Part shown: positions 7,827-14,174 of the stretch, in pieces | How positions within the stretch are numbered: the stretch's first letter is position 1 | Layout of the letters: each line of letters opens with the position of its first letter | Source: Deltaproteobacteria bacterium | GTDB taxonomy: Bacteria > Desulfobacterota > DSM-4660 > Desulfatiglandales > HGW-15 | Length of the DNA stretch: 18,676 bases | Direction: 5' to 3' | Assembly (NCBI GenBank): GCA_030671095.1 | Contig: DAOVAK010000010.1 | Coordinates: forward strand, 1 to 18,676 | Notes under the pieces: model-generated | What the model saw: the letters and a program-made list of their open reading frames with translations, nothing else | What the model was told of the DNA's origin: nothing | Databases searched by the model: none | Position numbers and translations under genes: made by a program

Positions 7827-9230
7827 ATGAAAACATTCGGCAAGGCCAAACACATTCATTTTGTGGGTATAGGAGGTATCGGCATGAGTGGTATAGCCGA
7901 ACTCCTGATCAATCTTGGATATGAGGTGAGTGGTTCTGATATTCAGGATTCCCCAGTGACCGCAAGGCTTGCCCGTCTCGGAGGAAAAATTTCTAAGGGA
8001 CATAAAGGAAAAAACATAGGAGAAGCAGATGTGGTGGTCTATTCCTCAGCGGTTGCCAATGACAACCCTGAGATCATTGAGGCCAGAGAGAGATACATCC
8101 CCGTCATACCCAGAGCTGAGATGCTGGCAGAATTGATGCGTCTCAAGTATGGCGTGGCTGTTGCGGGTGCCCACGGTAAAACCACCACCACGTCCATGAT
8201 CGCCTCCATATTGACCACCGCAGATCTGGATCCAACTGTGGTCATTGGGGGTAGGCTAGATATCTGGGGCGGCTCCAATGCAAAACTGGGTCAAGGGGAT
8301 ATCCTGGTTGCGGAGACGGATGAGAGCGATGGTTCTTTCATGGCCCTCTCTCCCACCATAGCGGTTGTGACCAATATGGACTATGAGCACATGGATTACT
8401 ATGGCGATATGGATGCCATTCGGGAGGCCTTTATCAACTTCATCAACAAGATCCCATTCTACGGGCTCGCCATTATCTGTCTGGATAATGAAGAGATTCA
8501 GGCCATTATTCCCCATTTGAGAAAAAGGTATATCACCTATGGCACAAATTCCCAGGCAGACCTAAGGGCCACTAATGTAGAGCGGGACGGGTTAGAGGTG
8601 AATTTTGAGGTCCTCTACCACAACGACTCGTTGGGCCGTGTCCAGGTTGGGATACCGGGTAACCATAATGTGCTGAACGCCCTGGCAGCCATAGCTGTGG
8701 GTCAAGAACTGGATGTCCAAACACGAGACATAAAAGAGGGTCTCAAAACCTTGGGAGGCCTTGCCAGGCGCTTCCAGGTAAAAGGGGAAAAGGGCGGTAC
8801 TCTTTTGGTGGATGATTATGGACATCACCCCACAGAGATCACCGCTGTTCTGGAAACGGCAAAAGAGTGCTGGCCCGAAAAACGCATCGTCGTTGTATTT
8901 CAGCCCCACAGATACACGCGGACAAAGGCACTGTATGACCGTTTTACCATTTGCTTTAACCAGGCCGATCTACTCATTGTCGCTCCCATATACCCGGCCG
9001 GGGAGAGCCCCATAGAAGGTGTGGATGCGGAATGGCTTTGCCAGGGAATAAAGGAACATGGCCACAGAGAGGTGAGCTTGTGTCAGCACCAGGATGAGAT
9101 CTTGCAGGTCCTTTCAGGTCTTATCAAGCCTGGCGATCTGGTCATAACCCTTGGTGCAGGAGATATTTATCATGTGGGTGAGGAGCTGCTAAAGAAGCTG
9201 GGGGCAGGGAGCAAGGAGCGAAGAACATAG
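7827..9230 (+). CDS. murC: UDP-MurNAc:L-alanine ligase MurC
   Basis: First Mur ligase, adding L-alanine to UDP-MurNAc in the cytoplasm. The ATG at 7827 gives 467 residues; a GTG directly before it (7824) would add one. The N-terminal UDP-binding motif HFVGIGGIGMSGIAELL, the ATP loop AGAHGKTTTTSM, TNMDYEHMDYYG, NHNVLNALAA and DDYGHHPTEI, then FQPHRYTRTK, are all diagnostic of MurC. Only a weak GAAG precedes the start. The C-terminal residues GAGSKERRT are encoded by a purine-rich heptamer array (9200-9227) that ends at the TAG stop, so the tail probably reflects repeat spread into the gene rather than selection on protein sequence (inference). Confidence 0.96.
   Translation: MKTFGKAKHIHFVGIGGIGMSGIAELLINLGYEVSGSDIQDSPVTARLARLGGKISKGHKGKNIGEADVVVYSSAVANDNPEIIEARERYIPVIPRAEMLAELMRLKYGVAVAGAHGKTTTTSMIASILTTADLDPTVVIGGRLDIWGGSNAKLGQGDILVAETDESDGSFMALSPTIAVVTNMDYEHMDYYGDMDAIREAFINFINKIPFYGLAIICLDNEEIQAIIPHLRKRYITYGTNSQADLRATNVERDGLEVNFEVLYHNDSLGRVQVGIPGNHNVLNALAAIAVGQELDVQTRDIKEGLKTLGGLARRFQVKGEKGGTLLVDDYGHHPTEITAVLETAKECWPEKRIVVVFQPHRYTRTKALYDRFTICFNQADLLIVAPIYPAGESPIEGVDAEWLCQGIKEHGHREVSLCQHQDEILQVLSGLIKPGDLVITLGAGDIYHVGEELLKKLGAGSKERRT
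9200..9227. repeat. Purine-rich heptamer array encoding the MurC C-terminus
   Basis: Four 7-bp units (for example GGGAGCA and AGGAGCG) run directly up to the murC stop at 9228-9230. GGAGCAAGGAGC (9208-9219) is the reverse complement of GCTCCgTGCTCC (9258-9269) with one mismatch, so it is the inverted form of the array before murB. Confidence 0.65.
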
Positions 9231-9257
9231 ATGTTATTTGGCTGTTTGCACCTATCA

Positions 9258-9292
9258 GCTCCGTGCTCCACGCCCTATGCTCCATGCTAATA
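9258..9292. repeat. GCTCCAT-type heptamer array before murB
   Basis: Five consecutive 7-bp units of the type GCTCCAT, the fifth diverged, end at the murB start codon (9292). They occupy the ribosome-binding-site position, and no Shine-Dalgarno motif is visible. The layout repeats that of murE-murF: an array over the upstream stop and its inverted form before the next gene. Confidence 0.75.
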
Positions 9293-10203
9293 TGGATGAA
9301 AGACAGAGAAGGGGATTGGTTGAAATCATGGGGGAGAGCGCTCAGTTGGACCGTGCCATGAGCGAGCACACCACCTTCCGCATCGGAGGCAAAGCGGAGG
9401 CGGTCTGCTTCGTCCATGAACTGGGAGAACTCCAACAACTGCTCATCTACCTCAACAAAGAGAATATCCCTTGCCTGGTGGTTGGTCGAGGCAGCAATTT
9501 GCTGGTGAGAGATGGGGGTTTCAAAGGAGTCGTAATAATCATGCGGGAGCACCTGGCGACCATCGAGCAGCACGAAAAGAATGACCAGATCCTGGTGGCT
9601 GGAGGAGGCCTCGCCCTCAGCGATCTCGTGAAGTACTGCAGCCAGAACGGATTAGGAGGATTGGAATTCCTCGCAGGCATACCCGGTACTGTGGGTGGAG
9701 CCGTGACCATGAACGCCGGCGCATTTGGAAAGGATATGGGAACTGTGGTCCAGAAAATTGAACTGGTGAATCGTCAAGGAGAACTTACATCAAGAGATCG
9801 TTCTGATTTAGCCTTTTCATACAGGGAATCGTCCATTCAGGAAGGAACCGTTGTGGTCAGAGCCAGTCTGCAAGGGACCCGGGAGAATCCCGAGATTGTC
9901 TCAAAACGGGTGGCAGAGTACTTAACAAGGCGAAAAGCGACCCAGCCTCTGGCGTATCCCAGTGCGGGTTCGGTCTTCAGAAATCCCCCCGATGACTATG
10001 CAGGAAGACTCATCGAAGAGACAGGATTAAAGGGAAAGAAGATCGGGGGCGCCATGATTTCACCCAAACATGCAAATTATATCGTGAATACAGGAGGCGC
10101 CAGGGCGGAAGATGTCTTGGCCCTCATGGAAATGGCAAAAGAGAAAGTAAGGGCAGAGACGGGAATAGAACTGGAACCTGAGATAAGGGTGGTGGGCGAC
10201 TAG
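9292..10203 (+). CDS. murB: UDP-N-acetylenolpyruvoylglucosamine reductase MurB
   Basis: FAD- and NADPH-dependent reductase that turns UDP-GlcNAc-enolpyruvate into UDP-MurNAc. I start it at ATG 9292 (MDERQRRGLVEIM), which gives 303 residues and a normal N-terminus; the frame is open back to TTG 9238, but that stretch is repeat DNA. Family features are HTTFRIGGKAEAVCF, the FAD-binding GRGSNLLVRDGGFKG, GIPGTVGGAVTMNAGAFG, FSYRESS, AGSVFRNP with the catalytic-site Ser, and HANYIVNTGGA. The length and the GSVF motif fit the shorter type II MurB. An ATG at 9328 is a less likely alternative. Confidence 0.95.
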   Translation: MDERQRRGLVEIMGESAQLDRAMSEHTTFRIGGKAEAVCFVHELGELQQLLIYLNKENIPCLVVGRGSNLLVRDGGFKGVVIIMREHLATIEQHEKNDQILVAGGGLALSDLVKYCSQNGLGGLEFLAGIPGTVGGAVTMNAGAFGKDMGTVVQKIELVNRQGELTSRDRSDLAFSYRESSIQEGTVVVRASLQGTRENPEIVSKRVAEYLTRRKATQPLAYPSAGSVFRNPPDDYAGRLIEETGLKGKKIGGAMISPKHANYIVNTGGARAEDVLALMEMAKEKVRAETGIELEPEIRVVGD

Positions 10204-10215
10204 ACAGAGTCTCAC

Positions 10216-11064
10216 ATGAAGAAAAAACCGAGAAAAACAAGATCCGTTTTAAGGAAACAGGCCGTCAAGAAAAGGAAGCGAAAGACCTCTTCCAATATGT
10301 GGAGGGCAACGCGTTTCCTCTTTTCCTACTCTTTCAAATTCTCCTGTCTGCTGGCTGGGCTAGTGCTCATAAGTCTTATGTTTCTATATCTCTATGAAAA
10401 CCTGCTCACGTCTCCTTATATCCGACTTGAACGGGTTATTGTTAACGGGGTTGATGAAAAGCTGAGGCATGCCTTGCTGAAAATGTCCGAGCTAAAACCT
10501 GATACCAGTTTGTTGTCAGTCCGATTGGATGAATTGAAACAGAGAATGGAAAAGCATCCCTGGATCAGATCGGTCAACCTTGAAAAACGTTTTCCCCATA
10601 CCTTAGTCATTAAGGCGGAAAAGGAGAAACCTTGTGCAATCGTTGTCATGAGCAACTTCCATTACATGAATCGATGGGGAAACATTTTTAGGAGAGTGGA
10701 TAAGGGCGAACGCATGGATTTTCCATTGGTCACCGGTATATCCACGAGCGGGAGCGATAGGGAGAAGCAACTGCAATTGGCAGCCGGTGTGCTGAGGGTT
10801 CTTGAAGCGGAAAAGGGCCCATGGTCTCTGGCCCAGCTATCTGAAGTCCATGTCGAAAAGACTGGACATATTTCCCTCTACTTCCTCTCCTTGCCAGTCG
10901 TTATTGAGCTGGAGGGGAATCAATTGGAGAGAAAAATGGGGGACTTGAAACGGCTTGTTGAACATCTTAAAAGGACCGGTCGCATTCATATGGTGAAACG
11001 TATAAATCTGAATTATAGGGAGGGCGCCGTAGTCTCATACAAAAACGATGGCGTTGTCAGTTGA
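10216..11064 (+). CDS. ftsQ: Cell division protein FtsQ (POTRA domain)
   Basis: Bitopic divisome protein linking early and late division proteins. The 282 residues show a strongly basic cytoplasmic tail (1-30, rich in Lys and Arg), one transmembrane segment (about 36-60), a POTRA-like domain starting near SPYIRLERVIVNGVD (66-80) and including HPWIRSVNLEKRFPHTLVI (114-132), and a C-terminal FtsQ domain. Sequence outside the POTRA region is poorly conserved, as usual for FtsQ, so the call also rests on its place between murB and ftsA. It starts 12 bp after murB. The TGA stop lies inside a heptamer repeat. Confidence 0.92.
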   Translation: MKKKPRKTRSVLRKQAVKKRKRKTSSNMWRATRFLFSYSFKFSCLLAGLVLISLMFLYLYENLLTSPYIRLERVIVNGVDEKLRHALLKMSELKPDTSLLSVRLDELKQRMEKHPWIRSVNLEKRFPHTLVIKAEKEKPCAIVVMSNFHYMNRWGNIFRRVDKGERMDFPLVTGISTSGSDREKQLQLAAGVLRVLEAEKGPWSLAQLSEVHVEKTGHISLYFLSLPVVIELEGNQLERKMGDLKRLVEHLKRTGRIHMVKRINLNYREGAVVSYKNDGVVS

Positions 11065-11073
11065 TAGTTAGCA
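11053..11073. repeat. GTTGTCA/GTTGATA heptamer repeat over the ftsQ stop
   Basis: Three 7-bp units (GTTGTCA, then GTTGATA, then GTTAGCA) encode the last FtsQ residues and contain the TGA at 11062-11064. GTCAGTT (11056-11062) is the reverse complement of AACTGAC, found at 11119-11125 and 11415-11421 before ftsA. Confidence 0.6.
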
Positions 11074-11227
11074 GGTCCGTTCTCCTTTATTTCTTAAAAA
11101 AAATTACTGACTAACCTTAACTGACTCGTAAAAAGTCAAGAATGGGACGGCAAAGTAAAAAGCTCCAAATGCAAGGCTTGCGAATCTTGAGGAATGAGGC
11201 GTACTTACAGTACGCCGCAGTGATTTA

Positions 11228-11323
11228 CCCTGTTAGATAATGACAATCGGAACGCCTCCAATCTGTAAGATGTGGTATCACCCACTGATACCCCGAATAG
11301 GTGTTAGCACGTATCTAACAGGG
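11228..11323. repeat. Nested 96-bp inverted-repeat unit
   Basis: Perfect 12-bp inverted repeats, CCCTGTTAGATA (11228-11239) and TATCTAACAGGG (11312-11323), enclose a further perfect hairpin GGTATCA/TGATACC (11274-11292). TGTTAG at 11302-11307 could pair with CTAACA at 11315-11320 as an alternative fold. It looks like a smaller element inserted in the larger one, though no target duplication is visible at its ends. Confidence 0.55.
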
Positions 11324-11343
11324 CGGGGATGAAGCATAACGCA

Positions 11344-11384
11344 GCCCTTCGGCTTTGCTCAGGGCCGTGAGCATGTCGAACGGC
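11344..11384. repeat. REP-like palindromic unit
   Basis: Two short stems lie side by side: GCCCT/AGGGC (11344-11365) and GCCGT/ACGGC (11364-11384). On the minus strand the words CCGTTCGACATGCTCA and CCCTGAGC...CGAAGGG resemble the widespread CCTTCGACAAGCTCAGGG type of bacterial REP sequence (resemblance judged from memory). Confidence 0.5.
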
Positions 11385-11444
11385 AGTTGGACTTTTTACG
11401 AAGCCGTCAACCTTAACTGACCTTCGTTTTAAGGAGCTAGGATC

Positions 11445-12668
11445 ATGGCCGGAGAAATCATTGTAGGCTTGGATATCGGAACAACAAAGATATGTGCTGT
11501 TGTGGGTGAACTCCAGCCTGATGGGATCGAAATTGTCGGTATTGGCAGTCACCCTTCTGAAGGCCTCAGAAAGGGGGTGGTGATTAACATCGAAAGAACG
11601 GTCAATTCCATAAAAGAGGCCATAGAAGAAGCAGAGACCATGGCAGGTTGTGAGATAAGCTCTGTCTATGCCGGCATAGCCGGCGGACACATCAAGGGAT
11701 TCAACAGCCATGGCGTAATCGCTCTCAAGGAAAGAGAGGTCACCAAGAATGATATCGACAGGGTGATCGAGGCGGCCAGTGCGGTGGCCATTCCTATGGA
11801 CCGTGAGGTGATCCATGTCTTGACTCAAGAGTTTATCATAGATGAACAAGATGGCATCACTGATCCCCTTGGCATGTCCGGCGTTCGCATGGAAGCAAAG
11901 ATCCATATCGTCACTGGTGCGGTCACATCAGCACAGAACATCATCAAGTGCGCCAACAGGGCCGGCTTGGATGTGTGTGATATTGTGCTCGAATCGCTGG
12001 CATCCAGTGAAGCGGTACTCTCTGAGGAAGAACGCAACTTGGGCGTGGCCTTGATCGACTTCGGCGGCGGAACAACAGACATGGCCATCTTTTCACGGGG
12101 TTCCATCAAACACACCTCCGTCCTAACCCTGGGCGGGGACAATCTCACCTATGACATTGCCATAGGGCTTAGAACACCGAGAATCGAGGCTGAAAAGATA
12201 AAAATAAAATATGGATGTGCCATGTCCTCTATGATCGGAAAGGATGAGACCCTTGAGGTGCCTGGAGTGGGAGGCAGAAAACCAAGGGTCTTATCAAGGC
12301 AGGTCTTGGGGGAGATTCTGGAACCGCGGGTTGAAGAGATACTTACCCTTATCCAGAATGATTTACTCCGATCGGGCTATGATGATCTGATCAATTCTGG
12401 GGTGGTCATCACCGGCGGAACCGCAGAACTCCACGGGGTCACAGAAATGGCTGAACAGGTATTCAATGCACCTTCACGTACAGGCTATCCACTCGGGATC
12501 AGAGGCCTTGCGGAGGTAGTCAACAAACCCATGTATGCAACGGCGGTAGGGCTTGTCCTCTATGGAGGCAACAGAAATCGGGAGGGCAAGAAATTCAGGA
12601 TAAGGGATACAAACATCTTTGGCCGAGTCATGGAGAGGATGAAAAGATGGTTCAAAGATGTCATTTAG
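11445..12668 (+). CDS. ftsA: Cell division protein FtsA
   Basis: Actin-like ATPase that tethers FtsZ to the inner membrane. It has 407 residues with the actin-fold motifs phosphate-1 GLDIGTTKICAVVG (8-21), phosphate-2 LIDFGGGTTDMAIF (203-216) and adenosine GVVITGGTAEL (319-329). The 1C subdomain lies in the first third. The C-terminal stretch IFGRVMERMKRWFKDVI (391-407) is a basic amphipathic helix, the known membrane-targeting sequence. A good Shine-Dalgarno (AAGGAG, 11431-11436) supports the ATG. The gene is separated from ftsQ by a 380-bp repeat-filled spacer, so ftsA-ftsZ may be expressed partly apart from the upstream genes (inference). Confidence 0.97.
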   Translation: MAGEIIVGLDIGTTKICAVVGELQPDGIEIVGIGSHPSEGLRKGVVINIERTVNSIKEAIEEAETMAGCEISSVYAGIAGGHIKGFNSHGVIALKEREVTKNDIDRVIEAASAVAIPMDREVIHVLTQEFIIDEQDGITDPLGMSGVRMEAKIHIVTGAVTSAQNIIKCANRAGLDVCDIVLESLASSEAVLSEEERNLGVALIDFGGGTTDMAIFSRGSIKHTSVLTLGGDNLTYDIAIGLRTPRIEAEKIKIKYGCAMSSMIGKDETLEVPGVGGRKPRVLSRQVLGEILEPRVEEILTLIQNDLLRSGYDDLINSGVVITGGTAELHGVTEMAEQVFNAPSRTGYPLGIRGLAEVVNKPMYATAVGLVLYGGNRNREGKKFRIRDTNIFGRVMERMKRWFKDVI

Positions 12669-12674
12669 CCCCCA

Positions 12675-12692
12675 TTGAGCGAAAACGCTCAA
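12675..12692 (+). promoter_or_regulatory. Stem-loop 1, ftsA-ftsZ spacer
   Basis: Perfect 7-bp stem TTGAGCG/CGCTCAA with an AAAA loop, starting 6 bp after the ftsA stop. No U-tract follows, so it is not a classical terminator. Confidence 0.55.
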
Positions 12693-12700
12693 CAAATAAC

Positions 12701-12728
12701 GCCTGATCGAGTTTTGACTCGATTAGGC
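12701..12728 (+). promoter_or_regulatory. Stem-loop 2, ftsA-ftsZ spacer
   Basis: A 12-bp stem: GCCT pairs with AGGC, then one G-U wobble, then ATCGAGT with ACTCGAT, closed by a TTTG tetraloop. Only TTTAAC follows, so termination would be weak. It may act in attenuation, mRNA processing or 3'-end protection between ftsA and ftsZ (inference). Confidence 0.6.
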
Positions 12729-12737
12729 TTTAACATA

Positions 12738-12752
12738 CCCCTTTTTTCGGGG
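12738..12752 (+). promoter_or_regulatory. Stem-loop 3 just before the ftsZ ribosome binding site
   Basis: CCCC and GGGG flank a TTTTTTC loop. The stem ends about 10 nt before the strong Shine-Dalgarno TAGGAGG (12762-12768) of ftsZ. The short stem makes this the least certain of the three. Confidence 0.4.
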
Positions 12753-12775
12753 AATCATACCTAGGAGGGACATTT

Positions 12776-13981
12776 ATGAAGATTGAATTCGTTGAAGAGA
12801 AAGAAAAAGGTAAGATGTACAACGCCAAGATAAAGGTCATTGGCGTTGGCGGAGCTGGCGGAAATGCCATAGACAATATGATTGCCACCAAGCTCCAAGG
12901 GGTTGAATTTGTAGCGGCCAATACGGACAGCCAAAATCTTGAGCGCTCTTCCTGCACCAAAAAGATACAGCTTGGTGCATCCATAACTAGAGGGCTCGGA
13001 GCAGGCGCTGATCCGGAAGTGGGCCGCTTGTCAGCCGAAGAATGCATTGATGAGCTCAGGGAGACCATCGACGGATCTGATATGATCTTTGTCACGGCAG
13101 GCATGGGTGGAGGAACAGGAACTGGCGCTTCTCCGGTCGTGGCGCGTGAAGCTAGGGACCTGGGCGCTCTCACCGTAGCAGTGGTGACCAAGCCTTTTAA
13201 ATTTGAGGGTGACAAGAGGATGAACAGGGCATTGGAAGGGATACAGGATCTAAAAAAAGAGGTGGATACCCTGATTATCATTCCCAATGACCGCCTGAAA
13301 ATCATAGCAGACAAGAACACCCCCTTCAAGGAACTCATTGTCCTAGCCGATGAGGTGCTCCTTCACGCGGTCAAAGGAATTTCTGATCTGATTATGAGCA
13401 GTGGCTTTATTAATCTGGATTTTGCGGACGTGAAAAGGGTGATGGAACAGATGGGAACCGCCATTATGGGTACGGGAAGGGCAAGTGGCGAGAACCGGGC
13501 TGCTGAAGCGGCACAGAAGGCCATTAACAGTCCCCTTCTTGAAGATGTGTCCATAAGTGGTGCAAGGGGTCTCCTAATGAACGTCACAGGGCCTCCGGAC
13601 ATGACCATGGAAGAGATCGATCAGGCCTCCAGCTATATCAAACAAGAGGTGCATGAAGATGCGGACATCTTCTGGGGCGTGGTTTTCGACGACTCCCTTG
13701 GGGAGGAGATCCAGATAACCGTCATCGCGACGGGTATAGAAAGGGAACATTACGATAAGGTGGTCAGACTTAGGGATGTGACCCCGGAGGATGCAGATGA
13801 CGCATGGACGGTTAAACTGAACGGAGAGGTCCTGGAAACACCCACTTTCCAGAGGGCGGAAGAGGCGCCATCTCGAGCGCATAGAGAAGAATTGAATTAC
13901 AAGAAAAAGGGTCTTCTCAAACGGACCTTCTTCAGAGATAGTCTCGATTATCCAACCTTCCTCAGGGCTAAGGCCGATTGA
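12776..13981 (+). CDS. ftsZ: Cell division GTPase FtsZ
   Basis: Tubulin-like GTPase that forms the Z ring. It has 401 residues. The N-terminal nucleotide fold carries VIGVGGAGGNAIDNMI (21-36) and the tubulin signature GGGTGTG (111-117); the T7 loop NLDFADVK (213-220) has both catalytic acidic residues. The globular domain ends near 335 and is followed by a short linker of about 50 residues rich in charge. The C-terminal peptide LDYPTFLR (390-397) is the FtsA-binding tail. TAGGAGG with 7-nt spacing gives a strong start. The spacer from ftsA carries three stem-loops, which could set FtsZ level relative to FtsA (inference). Confidence 0.98.
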   Translation: MKIEFVEEKEKGKMYNAKIKVIGVGGAGGNAIDNMIATKLQGVEFVAANTDSQNLERSSCTKKIQLGASITRGLGAGADPEVGRLSAEECIDELRETIDGSDMIFVTAGMGGGTGTGASPVVAREARDLGALTVAVVTKPFKFEGDKRMNRALEGIQDLKKEVDTLIIIPNDRLKIIADKNTPFKELIVLADEVLLHAVKGISDLIMSSGFINLDFADVKRVMEQMGTAIMGTGRASGENRAAEAAQKAINSPLLEDVSISGARGLLMNVTGPPDMTMEEIDQASSYIKQEVHEDADIFWGVVFDDSLGEEIQITVIATGIEREHYDKVVRLRDVTPEDADDAWTVKLNGEVLETPTFQRAEEAPSRAHREELNYKKKGLLKRTFFRDSLDYPTFLRAKAD

Positions 13982-14023
13982 TTGAGAGAGTGGGAATGCG
14001 AAATTTGAGTCCAACTCTATTCT

Positions 14024-14066
14024 GTCATTGCGAGGAGTCCTGCAGCTCGCAGGACGACGAAGCAAT
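14024..14066. repeat. REP-like palindrome, ftsZ-radical SAM spacer
   Basis: Perfect inner hairpin GTCCTGC/GCAGGAC (14037-14055, loop AGCTC) framed by GTCATTGCGAGGAG on the left and CGACGAAGCAATCTC on the right, with ATTGC/GCAAT as outer pairing. This wording is familiar as a widespread intergenic repeat in many bacteria (recognised from memory). The structure could protect the ftsZ mRNA end. The rest of the 193-bp gap holds weak period-7 phrases after the ftsZ stop (about 13990-14010) and ACTGC words 14 bp apart near 14129 and 14143. Confidence 0.6.
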
Positions 14067-14174
14067 CTCCTGATTTCTGAGCGCAAGGCAGAACGGAGTT
14101 AATTTGTGCTCACCATATTCTTTTGTGCTTACTGCTCTCTACATACTGCTTCCTTTATTTGTGGAGCTACGCTC

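Larger units (their letters stand above)
11126..11408. mobile_element. MITE-like non-coding element in the ftsQ-ftsA spacer
   Basis: The element is bounded by a perfect 12-bp terminal inverted repeat, TCGTAAAAAGTC at 11126-11137 and GACTTTTTACGA at 11390-11401. With a few mismatches the similarity continues outward for several more bases. Inside are a perfect hairpin (GGCGTACT/AGTACGCC, 11198-11216, 3-nt loop), a second inverted-repeat unit (11228-11323) and a REP-like unit (11344-11384). No open frame of note lies in it. Size, terminal repeats and flanking direct repeat fit a miniature inverted-repeat element. From memory, similar GTAAAAAGTC-ended repeats with a GGCGTACT hairpin occur between genes in deltaproteobacteria; this was not searched. 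Confidence 0.65.
11113..11421. repeat. 13-bp direct repeat bracketing the ftsQ-ftsA insertion
   Basis: AACCTTAACTGAC is present exactly at 11113-11125 and at 11409-11421. The left copy abuts the first base of the inverted-repeat element, and the right copy begins 7 bp after its right terminus. It could be a target duplication or two units of the local heptamer array split by the insertion; the second reading is supported by the period-7 pattern around it (CTGACTA at 11107). Confidence 0.7.

Noticed and set aside
9238..9291. Upstream extension of murB to TTG 9238
   Set aside because: The extension is translated heptamer repeat; ATG 9292 gives the normal MurB N-terminus.
11074..11106. Rho-independent terminator after ftsQ
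   Set aside because: There is an A-rich run but no stable stem directly before a T-tract on the coding strand.
11304..11906. 200-codon minus-strand open frame over the ftsA 5' end
   Set aside because: It is antisense to clearly coding ftsA, has no family resemblance and begins in repeat DNA; it is a shadow of the real gene.
12730..13338. 202-codon minus-strand open frame opposite ftsZ
   Set aside because: Ser/Pro-rich mirror of the ftsZ reading frame with no recognisable protein features.
14106..14174. Upstream extension of the radical SAM gene to GTG 14106
   Set aside because: The extension is Cys-rich, unlike the family and lacks a ribosome binding site; GTG 14175 has GGAG at good spacing.
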